NCBI GenBank assembly: GCA_017459705.1
Contig: JAFUCJ010000006.1
Location: 124,001 to 188,000 of the forward strand
DNA length: 64,000 bases
Source of the DNA: Candidatus Saccharimonadota bacterium
Lineage (GTDB): Bacteria; Patescibacteriota; Saccharimonadia; Saccharimonadales; Saccharimonadaceae
Direction: 5' to 3'
Both the position numbers and the translations under genes were made by a program. Position 1 is the first letter of the stretch; every line of letters begins with the position of its first letter. A model generated the notes under the pieces. That model had not been told where the DNA came from. It did not search any database and saw only the letters and a list, made by a program, of their open reading frames with translations. Shown in pieces: positions 27,301 through 35,368 of this stretch.

Positions 27301-28082
27301 TCGATGAAGTGATTGATGATGATACGAGACAACAAATTATCAGTGGCGATGAAAAAATCACCGATGCGAAGGAGCAACTGCTCCACGGCGGGTATGGACG
27401 CATCATCATACGGACGAAGCTGCCGGCGGAGGGCGAGGAGACTTTCGCTTTCATCAAGCAGATACGCGAAGAGATTGATACCCGCGAACTCAGCCAGCCT
27501 GCTTATATTATCGGGAACTCGGCGATGGCGTATGAAATGTCGAAAACCTTTACTCAGGAGAGTAATCTCATTACCATCGTGACGGCGATTGTGATTTATC
27601 TAGTAGTGGCGATTTCGTTCAAATCTTGGTCGATACCGGTACTTCTTGTCGCAATTATCCAGACGGCGGTGTGGGTCACAATGACCATCACAGGATTGAC
27701 CGATGGCAGCATCTACTTCCTCTCTCTTATCATCGTGCAGTCGCTACTGATGGGCGCAACGATTGACTACGCGATTATGTATACTGAACAATTCGTGGCC
27801 GCAAGGGAACGTGGCGAAAAACTAAGTACGGCCGTCGCGACGGCATACAATAAGTCCATCCAAGCAATATTGACCTCAGCGGGCGTATTGACGATCGTGA
27901 CAGCAATCGTAGGAAACCTTGCGGGTGGTACTGCGGCGAAAATTTGTAAGACAATTTCCGATGGCACTTTCTTCTCAACGCTACTTATTTTACTACTCCT
28001 GCCAGCTATGATTGCTGCATGCGATAAGATTATTATCAAGAAAAAGAAAACCGTAGCCAAAACGAAAAAATCTTCTAAATAA
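24366..28082 (+). CDS. MMPL/RND-superfamily transporter with extra N-terminal membrane domain
   Basis: 1238 residues. N-terminal part (about 1-150) has three to four membrane helices and WKALIPFYGAAL, resembling a DUF5684-type domain, then a charged linker (EEKRE-rich), then a standard MMPL architecture: helix at about 216-235, an external domain, five helices with the proton-relay segment ALSMDYSIMLATEFHREK, a second large external domain (about 560-1060), and five final helices with MGATIDYAIMYTEQF. MMPL proteins export lipids or drugs using the proton gradient. Start at ATG 24366, because GGAG (24356-24359) is properly spaced from it; an in-frame TTG at 24354 overlaps that SD. Confidence 0.87.
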   Translation: MHVLSEIENIIEETLPVNVEVAFKFVLAAAIGWLVLHVYDFVARFILFKKVGIARWKALIPFYGAALNYKAIGMSGLWAFSQLPIIIVTIFELKLPVWLTGVVILLEYGVDFVYAVHFAKSFQRKWGTGVLAFVIPRTMKIVAACSSKFKYDEKQNRLKYAYVGGKYVPASEAKKERMLLAEQERQKTIEELRREPEPPEKKGFLKKITDGIVKHHKVVLAVVTLLAAGSLVLMTRVNVNKDLTRYMPESSETSQGLNIMYSEYDEVLAMPLTVMVKDLDANEREVERDYLKNLDGVKSLDYEDSEDYHKENQTRYELTIKGKADSDNAKKVLDAIKAHYAELGKEIKLRGEVSMMNTPSLEIWVVAIAVLAALVILIVMSESYVEPVLYLISIGLAIAINMGTNAFLPSVSQVTNSITAVLQLALSMDYSIMLATEFHREKMRGKDKITAMKAALARSFTAISASSVTTIVGMLVLLMMSFTIGRDLGIVLAKGVLLCLLSIFTALPALLIIFDGLIEKTRKAAFQPKLDLLGDVAFKIRKFAVPVFLVIMGVSFAMQMRVNNLYSNTDSESIDEVFGPYNQTVILYDQEDEEKAADLCKKIEADKPDAKVMCYGNTINQPVRNNELVPQLAKLGTTTELSDEKINFVYYHAFDRDEQHAVTIGDFVDFLINADGELAKQITPEMREKLGRLAVFTRANSVHAWRSNSELAEIMNLPWDKIQDLMVLYGARYDSGARMTMPEVASFVRSSVMTNPTYAAMLPSDINDKLEMLDAALELIDWIGADTIIAIDDGINNSTITDADIREILDDLGVPAGMQSYVAKKLKTGRFLLRLLADNTSMTATDLATNLGLDSTSTRLLYSLRAQLNGYGTYGMSLSDLVYFIRDYVANSSFANRIGENEKTMVDAIGHIIDRIDAPQTASQLYELISPLSNDLARNKIELATIYHGAKTALPQDFTMTVEKLIAFLSDDMLNDDRFDEVIDDDTRQQIISGDEKITDAKEQLLHGGYGRIIIRTKLPAEGEETFAFIKQIREEIDTRELSQPAYIIGNSAMAYEMSKTFTQESNLITIVTAIVIYLVVAISFKSWSIPVLLVAIIQTAVWVTMTITGLTDGSIYFLSLIIVQSLLMGATIDYAIMYTEQFVAARERGEKLSTAVATAYNKSIQAILTSAGVLTIVTAIVGNLAGGTAAKICKTISDGTFFSTLLILLLLPAMIAACDKIIIKKKKTVAKTKKSSK

Positions 28083-28094
28083 GTGTTTTTACCG

Positions 28095-28102
28095 CCCCCC
28101 CC
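28095..28102 (+). repeat. Run of eight C at the -35 position
   Basis: A homopolymer C8 begins 23 bp before the TATAAT at 28118, exactly where a -35 hexamer would be. Slippage there could change promoter spacing. Confidence 0.5.
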
Positions 28103-28112
28103 TTTGCTATTT

Positions 28113-28123
28113 TGTGCTATAAT
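28113..28123 (+). promoter_or_regulatory. Promoter of the MscS-related gene
   Basis: TGTGC-TATAAT, followed by a leader of about 22 nt with a strong SD (AAAGGAGG, 28141-28148). Confidence 0.7.
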
Positions 28124-28151
28124 ATATATATAGTATAAATAAAGGAGGACA

Positions 28152-29078
28152 ATGGAGAACTTATCTCATATGTGGGATAACGTATTTGGTGGGTTGCCGA
28201 GTATTGTCGTAGCGCTGATTGTGCTAGTTATCGCGATTTTACTTGGCTGGCTGACTAAATATCTTATCGTAAAATTACTTAAAGTCGCAGGATTGCCAAA
28301 GGCCTTGATGAAAGCCGGCATCAAAAACGACAAAATCAATGGAGTCTTAGGATTCATTGGGCGCCTAGCGTTCCTAGTGGTATTCCTACTATTCTTGCCC
28401 GGGATTTTCTCGAAACTGGGGCTTGAAAGTATCGGCGTACCAATTACGGCGATGATGAATGATTTTATGGTGTATCTACCAAAGATCATTGGTGCAGTGT
28501 TGATCCTGATGGTTGGACTTTTCATCGCGCGCTTGGTCAAGGAACTACTCCGTCCGATTCTACACAAGACGAAGCTGAACTCCTGGGTAGAAAAGGCGGG
28601 TCTGGATGTTGAGAAAATTAGTATTTCTGACATCCTGGTAAACCTAATCTATGTAGTGATTGTGGTGTTCTTCACCGTTGAGGCTATCAATACATTACAG
28701 CTCGATATTCTAACGAAAATTGGCGAGGAGATTATTCACTATCTTCCATACGCTCTCAGTGCCGCGATTATTATGCTACTGGCGTACTTGCTGGGTAGCT
28801 GGGTCGAGACGGCTCTCGTCAAGAACTTCAAGACCAGTAAAGTGGTTGCCCTCGCCGTAAAAATCGTCGTAATTGTGATCGGCGCATTCTTGACGCTATT
28901 CCAACTCGGCGTTGCCCCAGAAATGGTCAATGCGGCATTTATTATTATGCTGGGTGCGGTCGGTGTGGCTTTTGCAATCGCCTTCGGCATTGGTGGACGC
29001 GATTTTGCCGCTCATACTATGCGCAAAATCGAAATGCGCATGGACGAGCGTGAACGCATGAAAAAGATGCGAAAATAA
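28152..29078 (+). CDS. Mechanosensitive-channel-related membrane protein (conserved TM helix family)
   Basis: 308 residues with about seven membrane helices and three repeats of the small conserved-TM-helix unit (for example PKIIGAVLILMVGLFIARLV and LPYALSAAIIMLLAYLLGSW), ending in the MscS-like pore segment VGVAFAIAFGIGGRDFA and a charged tail. It lacks the large MscS cytosolic domain. Proposed role: small-conductance or stretch-responsive channel. It has its own promoter, SD and a strong terminator. Confidence 0.85.
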   Translation: MENLSHMWDNVFGGLPSIVVALIVLVIAILLGWLTKYLIVKLLKVAGLPKALMKAGIKNDKINGVLGFIGRLAFLVVFLLFLPGIFSKLGLESIGVPITAMMNDFMVYLPKIIGAVLILMVGLFIARLVKELLRPILHKTKLNSWVEKAGLDVEKISISDILVNLIYVVIVVFFTVEAINTLQLDILTKIGEEIIHYLPYALSAAIIMLLAYLLGSWVETALVKNFKTSKVVALAVKIVVIVIGAFLTLFQLGVAPEMVNAAFIIMLGAVGVAFAIAFGIGGRDFAAHTMRKIEMRMDERERMKKMRK

Positions 29079-29087
29079 GTTCTGTGA

Positions 29088-29121
29088 AGTGAAGCCTCTC
29101 GCAAATGAGGCTTCACTTTTT
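29088..29121 (+). terminator. Rho-independent terminator after the MscS-related gene
   Basis: AGTGAAGCCTC (29088-29098), 8-nt loop, GAGGCTTCACT (29107-29117), then T5. Perfect 11-bp stem. Confidence 0.93.
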
Positions 29122-29129
29122 GTTCATTG

Positions 29130-29140
29130 TGTGGTATAAT
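29130..29140 (+). promoter_or_regulatory. Promoter of tRNA-Gln
   Basis: TGTGG-TATAAT ends 14 nt before the mature tRNA 5' end. Confidence 0.7.
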
Positions 29141-29153
29141 GTAATTATACCGA

Positions 29154-29228
29154 TGGGGATTCGCCAAGTGGTAAGGCAGTGGGTTCTGGTCCCACCATTC
29201 GGGGGTTCGAATCCCTCATCCCCAGCCA
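29154..29228 (+). tRNA. tRNA-Gln (CTG)
   Basis: Acceptor TGGGGAT/ATCCCCA; D-arm GCCAAGTGGTAAGGC; anticodon stem GTGGG/CCCAC with loop TTCTGGT, anticodon CTG; T-arm GGGGGTTCGAATCCCTC; discriminator G and encoded CCA (29226-29228). The 3' half is repeated 78 bp downstream. Confidence 0.96.
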
Positions 29229-29308
29229 CGGTCTGGCGACCGTGCGGTAAAAAGCGGGGTCTTCGGACTTCGCTATTACTCAGTGCGAATCCCTCATCCC
29301 CAGCCACG
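29208..29308 (+). repeat. Direct repeat of the tRNA-Gln 3' end (att-like)
   Basis: A 23-bp sequence covering the tRNA T-arm 3' half, acceptor, CCA and the next two bases occurs at 29208-29230 and identically at 29286-29308, 55 bp apart. A degraded 15-bp relative (about 13/15) lies at 29476-29490, at the subtilase stop. Pattern of an integration scar or a decayed tandem tRNA copy. No integrase gene is in the window. Confidence 0.7.
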
Positions 29309-29405
29309 TGTATAGAATAAGGCCTCTGGGTCTTTTTTCTATGCATCTGATTTCTGTACTAATGAAGGATAAGAACCCGTAGGGTTCGGCCGGACGACGA
29401 AGTAA

Positions 29406-29435
29406 AAAAAGTCCATAACTTATTATGGACTTTTT
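29406..29435. terminator. Bidirectional terminator
   Basis: AAAAAGTCCATAA, loop CTTA, TTATGGACTTTTT: perfect 13-bp stem with A and T runs, suited to ending both the tRNA-Gln transcript and the minus-strand subtilase transcript. Between the second tRNA repeat and here I see only a small GAACCC/GGGTTC hairpin. Confidence 0.85.
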
Positions 29436-29452
29436 GATCGGGGAGGACCGGA

Positions 29453-29475
29453 AGGCTTTTGTAAAACAAAAGCCT
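29453..29475 (-). terminator. Second hairpin after the subtilase
   Basis: AGGCTTTTGT, loop AAA, ACAAAAGCCT, perfect 10-bp stem 12 bp beyond the subtilase stop; probably part of its 3' end structure. Confidence 0.55.
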
Positions 29476-29487
29476 AGTCCCTCATCC

Positions 29488-32400
29488 TCAAACATTTTTG
29501 TTCGCTGACCGAATGGCTCGCTTTACACAATAAACGAGTGAAACCACAGCGATTATAGCAAGAGATACAGTCGTAGCAGACACGCTGCTGTTTTGCCCTA
29601 GGTCAGCACCATCGCCTTCACCTGAATCTGGAGCCTTAGGGATAACGGGCTCTAAGGCTTCGTCTTCTGCTGGCTCTGCCATCATCTGGCTTGACCTAAA
29701 TGCGACGCGATTTTCCTCCATAGGCGCATAACCCATGGCATAGATGCGTCCCTTACGGCCTATTGCAATCAAGTTTGAGAGCAGAGAATCGCTGAGTCTG
29801 CGTTCATATGGGACGAACTTGCCGTCTTCGAGAATAAAGGTATCCGTGCCGGCGGCGAAGTTTGCCGGCCCCACCAATACCAATTTATCACCCACTTCTG
29901 CCAAGTTCATTGCAAATTGCGGGACGGCTGCCTTGGCCTGATTGCTAAATAGTGCGTCTTCCGCCAACGTGCTAAATGCTTCTGTCAAAGTTTCTACACT
30001 CCCATCTGGTTTTACTAGTTGCAATATAGGCAGAGAGTTTTTATTGCTATCTGTATAACCAAGGACATACAAACCATCTTTGGTTGATTGAGCAGTTTCC
30101 CCATAGACTGGTACATCTAGCACGGCAAATGGCTCTGCGGTGCCGCTTCTATAGTCATAGATATACAACTTATTGTTTGGTCCAGGTTGGGTTTCATCCA
30201 TAGCATAAGTAACAATTAGCTGCCCATTAAAGTCTTCTAGTGCAAGTGGGGTTACGCCCGATAAGCCAAGCCTATCCATGTCTAGTTCTTCCCAACTATT
30301 GCTTGCGATGTCATAAACATACCCCTTTGCTATTTGTCCATCTGTACCAAGCACGAATATTTTACCATCCAGTTCTGCACCTTTTGCCGTGTAGAAAACT
30401 GCCGGAATGCTTGCCATTTTTTGCCAACTGTCCGCCGCAAAATCATACCGATAGAGATTATCCATCTTTGTTACTACGCCTACGGAAGTTCCAGCCATTA
30501 CATACATGTAGCCATCATATTCTACCGCAAAACCATTGAGCCCATTATTATTGAAAGCGGACGTGTCGCCACTATTTTCATCTTCAAAATTCGGCACAAG
30601 AGCAAAGTTACTCTCATATACTTTATCCGATACACCAGAGTAAATCATCCGCTTGGTGCTTTGACCACCATGTTCTATTGGAGCAGTTACAGTGGCGTAG
30701 AAAAGCCCATTTGGTGCTCCATCAGTAAAGTTAATAACAATCCGATTGTTGATTATTGCTGAGTTTGCGGTGACATCAATTTCACTAGCGTTTTCATACG
30801 GGCTGGCCTGAGTTAAAGTAACCTTACTGCCTTGCGTAAAGTTCTCACCCTTCAAGACAAACTGATTACCATTCACACTAGTAGTCGTAATTACTGGCGC
30901 ATAAGCCGTGCTGTTAACCGACAAATCAATTATACCCCCAGTTTTAGACGGGAACTCTGTTAGAGAAATCTTGCGGACATGCGAAAGTAGCATTGTTTTG
31001 GCCTCGTCTGCGGTTGGCGTGAATGGGGTGTTGCCTAGCAAAACCGCTAAGGCGCCCAAAGCGCTTGGCGTAGCCATAGAAGTACCGCTCATGTACTTAT
31101 AGCTTACCGTATTAGTCTTATCACCAATACCAAGACCATCTAGGTAGAAAGTAGAATCCGATTCTGCTTGGGAGCTTAAAATCATCTGCATTGTAAAATC
31201 TGCGTAATCCGTATCGCCTGGTAGGTTGTAATCGCAGTATCCTAGACCACTGCCGGCAGAAGTTTCATCGCAAACTAGCGCCGTGGCTTGCCCCATCTCA
31301 CCACTCGTAGTCTTGACCATAATATCATAGCCAGTCAGGCCTGCATCCGTCGTGATGGCGTAGTCTTGTTCTGTTGACAAATAGAAACCTAGCATTTTTG
31401 GATCAGTCCCATTTACGTCTTGGCTTAGATCACCAAGACTTATGGTGACGAAATAGCGGTAAAACGCCCCCAACACACTATAACTGTCCGGACTAAACCC
31501 TAGCGCCATAGAGTGGCTACCCTCACTTACCTTTTTGTCGCTGAGACTTGGCGTAATATTTACTGTACTCCCGTCTTCCAGTGTTTGCTGGACGGAAATA
31601 TTGGTAAGGTTTGCGTCATTTTCGAAGCCATTGAGATATTCCGATTCTGTTAAGGAGTCAAACGGCTCTTGCGTAGACCCGGTTGGCACGGTGGACATGA
31701 TGTCACTACCAGGAGCATATACATCCACTATAGTATCGCTATAATTACTAAAAGAAGAACGCTTGCCGTCTTTAGTACTAGAACCAATCACAAGTGCATA
31801 TGGACTTTCGTAAATCGTACTAGAAGGCAATTTAAAATTGAAATCCAGATTTTGGTTCTCATTACCGGACGCAAAGAAACTGACCGCCCCAAGCTCGCCA
31901 ACCTCGTTCACTAGTGCTTTCATCGCCAGGGAGCCCTGCGCACCGGACCAAGAGTTGTTAATAGCCTGGATTTTAATACCCATTTCCATCATTTTTTTAA
32001 TTTGAGCATAGCCCTTGATAGACGCCAACACATCTACGTGGCCCTCTGTGCCGGCATTGCGAACGTCTATTATTTTGACGTTAGATGCCACCCCGCTGAC
32101 TCCGTAATCATTCCATGCGGCGCCGATAATACCTGCAACGTGCGTACCGTGGGAGTTTAGCTCTGGCGTACCAATATTATCACACCTGAGCTCGCTACAA
32201 CCTGTGGCAGCTTGCACATCGGCCGGCAAATGATAAATCTTATCCTGCAAATCAGCATGTTGGTTATCTATGCCGCTGTCCATAACGGCTACAATCACCT
32301 CGTGTGCCATGTTGCCACCAGTCTCATTCCAGTGTGGTATATGCATACCGTAACCATCTACGTTGCCCCATTGTATATCTGTGCGATCATCAGCATCTGT

Positions 32401-32865
32401 TAGGGTGCTGGCTAGCTGCCCAGTGTACGACTCTATAACGGAAGTTCTAGCGACGTAGTTTGGCTCAGCAAAGACTACAGCGCTATCGCCGCGCAAAGCC
32501 TCCATTATTTCACGAGTAGTCATGTCGTCGCGGCGGATTATTTCAATACTAATGTCTTTATCCGCGCTTTCATGGGTGGATAATTCTAGAGAGTCTTCCG
32601 ATATGGTGGTGATTTCGTCGCCCGTGTCTGATAATTCTTGTCCGCCAAAGAATCTCTTGAAGGTTAAAGATTTCTTACTGCTATCTATACCTACAATTAC
32701 CTCGCCCTCGACATAATCACCCGTCAGGAGTTCTTCTATGTGATCGGCCCAGCGATATGTTTGTAGCGATGGCTCACTTGTTGCCATGGCACTTATTGGA
32801 ATATTTGCACCAATTAACACAGCAACCGCTAGTATAATTAGGGATTTGCGAAAAAATGATTTCAT
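29488..32865 (-). CDS. Large surface-anchored subtilisin-like serine protease (S8)
   Basis: 1125 residues. Signal peptide (about 1-28, cleavage after SAMA), propeptide-like region (about 45-140), S8 catalytic domain with D196 (VMDSGID), H239 (NSHGTHVAG), SGNENQN for the oxyanion hole and S596 (SGTSMATP). A roughly 150-residue beta insertion lies inside the catalytic domain between VPTG and the serine. Then an IPT-like domain (about 650-740), several Kelch-type repeats (about 760-1040), an acid/proline linker and one C-terminal helix (about 1093-1112) with a basic tail. So it is anchored outside by its C-terminus. SD AAGGAAAG precedes the ATG. Codon choice seems more mixed and less rich in GCG/CGN than its neighbours, and it lies beside the tRNA-Gln repeat, both hints of acquisition. 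Likely used on host or neighbour proteins (inference). Confidence 0.9.
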   Translation of the reverse strand: MKSFFRKSLIILAVAVLIGANIPISAMATSEPSLQTYRWADHIEELLTGDYVEGEVIVGIDSSKKSLTFKRFFGGQELSDTGDEITTISEDSLELSTHESADKDISIEIIRRDDMTTREIMEALRGDSAVVFAEPNYVARTSVIESYTGQLASTLTDADDRTDIQWGNVDGYGMHIPHWNETGGNMAHEVIVAVMDSGIDNQHADLQDKIYHLPADVQAATGCSELRCDNIGTPELNSHGTHVAGIIGAAWNDYGVSGVASNVKIIDVRNAGTEGHVDVLASIKGYAQIKKMMEMGIKIQAINNSWSGAQGSLAMKALVNEVGELGAVSFFASGNENQNLDFNFKLPSSTIYESPYALVIGSSTKDGKRSSFSNYSDTIVDVYAPGSDIMSTVPTGSTQEPFDSLTESEYLNGFENDANLTNISVQQTLEDGSTVNITPSLSDKKVSEGSHSMALGFSPDSYSVLGAFYRYFVTISLGDLSQDVNGTDPKMLGFYLSTEQDYAITTDAGLTGYDIMVKTTSGEMGQATALVCDETSAGSGLGYCDYNLPGDTDYADFTMQMILSSQAESDSTFYLDGLGIGDKTNTVSYKYMSGTSMATPSALGALAVLLGNTPFTPTADEAKTMLLSHVRKISLTEFPSKTGGIIDLSVNSTAYAPVITTTSVNGNQFVLKGENFTQGSKVTLTQASPYENASEIDVTANSAIINNRIVINFTDGAPNGLFYATVTAPIEHGGQSTKRMIYSGVSDKVYESNFALVPNFEDENSGDTSAFNNNGLNGFAVEYDGYMYVMAGTSVGVVTKMDNLYRYDFAADSWQKMASIPAVFYTAKGAELDGKIFVLGTDGQIAKGYVYDIASNSWEELDMDRLGLSGVTPLALEDFNGQLIVTYAMDETQPGPNNKLYIYDYRSGTAEPFAVLDVPVYGETAQSTKDGLYVLGYTDSNKNSLPILQLVKPDGSVETLTEAFSTLAEDALFSNQAKAAVPQFAMNLAEVGDKLVLVGPANFAAGTDTFILEDGKFVPYERRLSDSLLSNLIAIGRKGRIYAMGYAPMEENRVAFRSSQMMAEPAEDEALEPVIPKAPDSGEGDGADLGQNSSVSATTVSLAIIAVVSLVYCVKRAIRSANKNV

Positions 32866-33017
32866 ATAGCTTTCCTTACCTTATATTATATACATAATAT
32901 CATATCGGCTTACTTTTCGTCAAATAATATTGAGTTAAGGCACGGTTTTGCGAGTATGCGGCGAAAGTACGTCCTATTTAGGTCTTTTTTGTTATGTTTT
33001 GTTTTTCTAGCGATTGA

Positions 33018-33026
33018 TGATATAAT
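33018..33026 (+). promoter_or_regulatory. Promoter of the pyrophosphatase gene
   Basis: TGA-TATAAT followed by a purine-rich leader of about 56 nt and SD GGAGG (33076-33080). The rest of the 32866-33088 gap is AT-rich and holds the subtilase promoter on the other strand (minus-strand TATAAT near 32885). Confidence 0.65.
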
Positions 33027-33088
33027 ACACTGAGGCAGAGGGGGAGTAGGGGGCCTGCTTTGCACTTTTAGAATTGGAGGTTTAAAAA

Positions 33089-35311
33089 ATGGCATTTCTC
33101 TACGTATCTATTTTCGGAGTGGTTTCCGTGGCTTTCGCACTAATGGTGTACAACTTCGTGGACCTCAAAGCCCACGATGAGGGCACCGTGGAGATGATCG
33201 AACGGGCGGCAATCATTCGGAGCGGAGCGAAGACTTTTCTGCGGCGTGAATATCGAGTAATCGTCCCAGCGGTACTAATTATCGCCGTCGCTTATTCGCT
33301 ATTTCGCGAGGCGGGTGCCGGAGTATCATTTATACTCGGAGCGGTCATGAGCGCCACCGCGGTCGAAATCGGTATGCGTGGCGGCACTTATGGCAACGTT
33401 CGCACCACGAACGCCGCTAAAGAAACCGGGGCCATGAGTCGAACGATCCGCATTGCGCTGATGGGCGGTAGTATTAGTGGCTTCGCAGTACCAGCGTTCG
33501 GGCTGTTTGGATTCCTGATAGTATGGATTGCTTCTGGTGGTCCTAGCGGGGCCATAGGATACAGTCTAATCGGACACAATCCATGCGCCATCGCCACAAT
33601 CCGGCTAACGACATACTCGCTAGGCTGCTCGGTGGTGGCGATGTTCAATCGCGTGGCAGGTGGTAATTACACAAAATCCGCCGACATCGCGGCCGACAAC
33701 GTGGGTAAGAACAACCACAACCTAGCCGAAGACGACCCGCGCAACGTCTGCTCAATCGCTGACCTGATCGGCGATTGCGTGAACGACATTGCGGGGAACA
33801 TTTCCGACCTGCTAGAAAGTTTAGTAGCGACCCCGACGGCATGTATCCTGATTGCGATGCAAGTTTTCACCGGCGACGACAAGTTACTGCTGGCAACATG
33901 CGTTTATCCGATGATTCTAATCGCGGCAGGTTTACTCAGCACGCTCGTCGGCGTAATGTTTATCGTTCTCAAAAATCGCAAACGCCACAAGTGGGTCGAG
34001 ATGCGAACGGCAGACTATGTGGCAAAATACCCTGACAAATCCACAAGACCGGCGGCCATCTCGCTAGGTAGCGGCCGTGTTCGAGTACTCATAGTATACT
34101 CGCTCGACGTGGAAGACCCCGGTGCCGAGCTGAATCTCGCGACCTGGATGAGCGCAATCGTCGTAGCTGGCATGGGACTCTATGGCGCCAATATGGTTTT
34201 TGGCTCCATAGATACGACCGAGTTTCGGCTTGGTTGGATATCGCCGTGGATTGCGGCACTGCTCGGCATTATCAGTTCCGTGGCGGTCGGCATGATCACA
34301 GAATACTATACCAGCACAAAATACCGTCATGTCAAGGAGCTTGCCAACATGGCGCCCGAAGGTGTCGCCTACATGGTAACTAAGGGCACCGCAATTGGTA
34401 ATAGATCCGTACTCGCCGCCGTAGTAGTGATTGGCGTATCAATGCTGATTTCCGGCAAATTGTGCGGTTCGTATGGCGTCGCGATTGCGGCGGTCGGCAT
34501 GTTGTCCTTTGTCGGGACAACGGTGTCGATTGATGCTTTCGGACCCATCGCGGATAACGCTGGTGGTATTGCTGAGGGCTGTGGACTAGACGAGAATGTT
34601 CGCAAAATCACCGACGAACTGGACGCGGTAGGCAACACAACCGCAGCCATCGGCAAAGGCAACGCGATTGGTTCGGCGGCGTTTGCAGTAGTAGCCCTGA
34701 TTATCTCGTATATCGGGAGTTACCCGATGCCTGACTATACTGATCCTAATGTGATTATCAGCGTCATCGTGGGTGGGATTTTCGGCATGGGTATCATCAA
34801 GTATTTTATCGGAATGCTCGGCAACAATACCATCAATGCGTCGAAGAAGTTGGCCCTCGAAGCCGAGCGCCAGCTTGCGATTCCTGGCGTCATGGAAGGC
34901 AAAGTAAAGCCGGATTATAACAAGGCGATCGAGATCGCCGCCGACAACGCTTTGCGCTATATGCTGGTGCCGTCGATACTGTCGCTATTATCGCCTATCG
35001 TGCTAGGTTTTCCGTTCGGGCCGGAAGTGGTACTCGGGATGCTGGCAGGTATGGCTTTCACCGCGATTGGCGAAGCCATCTTTAACGGTAATGCGGGTGG
35101 CGCGCGCGACAATGCGAAAAAGGCAATCGAGATGGGTCTGGTGCCTGGATGCACAAAAGGCTCCGAAGCACACAAAGCCGCGGTCGCCAACGATACGGTC
35201 GGCGACACTGAAAAGGATGTCATCGGCGTTTGCTGTGATATTTCTATGAAGAGCGCAACCACCGTGGCAAATTCGATGGCGATGCTGTTTCACAATTATC
35301 GTATTTTCTAA
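33089..35311 (+). CDS. hppA: Membrane-bound ion-pumping pyrophosphatase (divergent)
   Basis: 740 residues, about 16 membrane helices. Hydrolyses PPi to pump H+ or Na+. Catalytic loops are recognisable but unusual: YTKSADIAADNVGK (D199, D203, K207), EDDPRN, then D225, D229, D233 and D240 in the second acidic loop where the usual VGD is VND; AFGPIADNAGGIAE; AVGNTTAAIGKGNAIGSAA; GGARDNAKKAIE; and KGSEAHKAAVANDTVGDTEKD where families normally have a GDTVGDPFKDT-like end. Ala at 519 and Gly at 522 match K+-dependent enzymes. All metal-binding Asp appear kept, so it is probably active, but the Glu after K207 is missing and the C-terminus departs from the norm. H+ versus Na+ cannot be told. Confidence 0.9.
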   Translation: MAFLYVSIFGVVSVAFALMVYNFVDLKAHDEGTVEMIERAAIIRSGAKTFLRREYRVIVPAVLIIAVAYSLFREAGAGVSFILGAVMSATAVEIGMRGGTYGNVRTTNAAKETGAMSRTIRIALMGGSISGFAVPAFGLFGFLIVWIASGGPSGAIGYSLIGHNPCAIATIRLTTYSLGCSVVAMFNRVAGGNYTKSADIAADNVGKNNHNLAEDDPRNVCSIADLIGDCVNDIAGNISDLLESLVATPTACILIAMQVFTGDDKLLLATCVYPMILIAAGLLSTLVGVMFIVLKNRKRHKWVEMRTADYVAKYPDKSTRPAAISLGSGRVRVLIVYSLDVEDPGAELNLATWMSAIVVAGMGLYGANMVFGSIDTTEFRLGWISPWIAALLGIISSVAVGMITEYYTSTKYRHVKELANMAPEGVAYMVTKGTAIGNRSVLAAVVVIGVSMLISGKLCGSYGVAIAAVGMLSFVGTTVSIDAFGPIADNAGGIAEGCGLDENVRKITDELDAVGNTTAAIGKGNAIGSAAFAVVALIISYIGSYPMPDYTDPNVIISVIVGGIFGMGIIKYFIGMLGNNTINASKKLALEAERQLAIPGVMEGKVKPDYNKAIEIAADNALRYMLVPSILSLLSPIVLGFPFGPEVVLGMLAGMAFTAIGEAIFNGNAGGARDNAKKAIEMGLVPGCTKGSEAHKAAVANDTVGDTEKDVIGVCCDISMKSATTVANSMAMLFHNYRIF

Positions 35312-35319
35312 CCCCCTAC

Positions 35320-35350
35320 ACCCTCGCCCTATATGGGCGGGGGTATTTTT
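35320..35350 (+). terminator. Terminator of hppA
   Basis: CCCTCGCCC, loop TATAT, GGGCGGGGG (one G-T pair), then TATTTTT. The next promoter begins 2 nt after the T run. Confidence 0.85.
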
Positions 35351-35351
35351 A

Positions 35352-35362
35352 TATGTTATAAT
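35352..35362 (+). promoter_or_regulatory. Promoter of the acyltransferase-like gene, leaderless geometry
   Basis: TATGT-TATAAT ends at 35362; ATG at 35369, exactly 7 nt on. This excludes the in-frame upstream ATG at 35333, which lies in the terminator. Confidence 0.75.
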
Positions 35363-35368
35363 ATATAT

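Noticed and set aside
29436-29490. A possible second tRNA on either strand near the subtilase stop
   Set aside because: The 13/15 match to the tRNA-Gln 3' end is not accompanied by anticodon or D-arm; the perfect AGGCTTTTGT hairpin is better explained as a terminator.
32866-33088. Possible riboswitch before the pyrophosphatase gene
   Set aside because: The leader is purine-rich and only about 56 nt long; no conserved aptamer pattern could be recognised.
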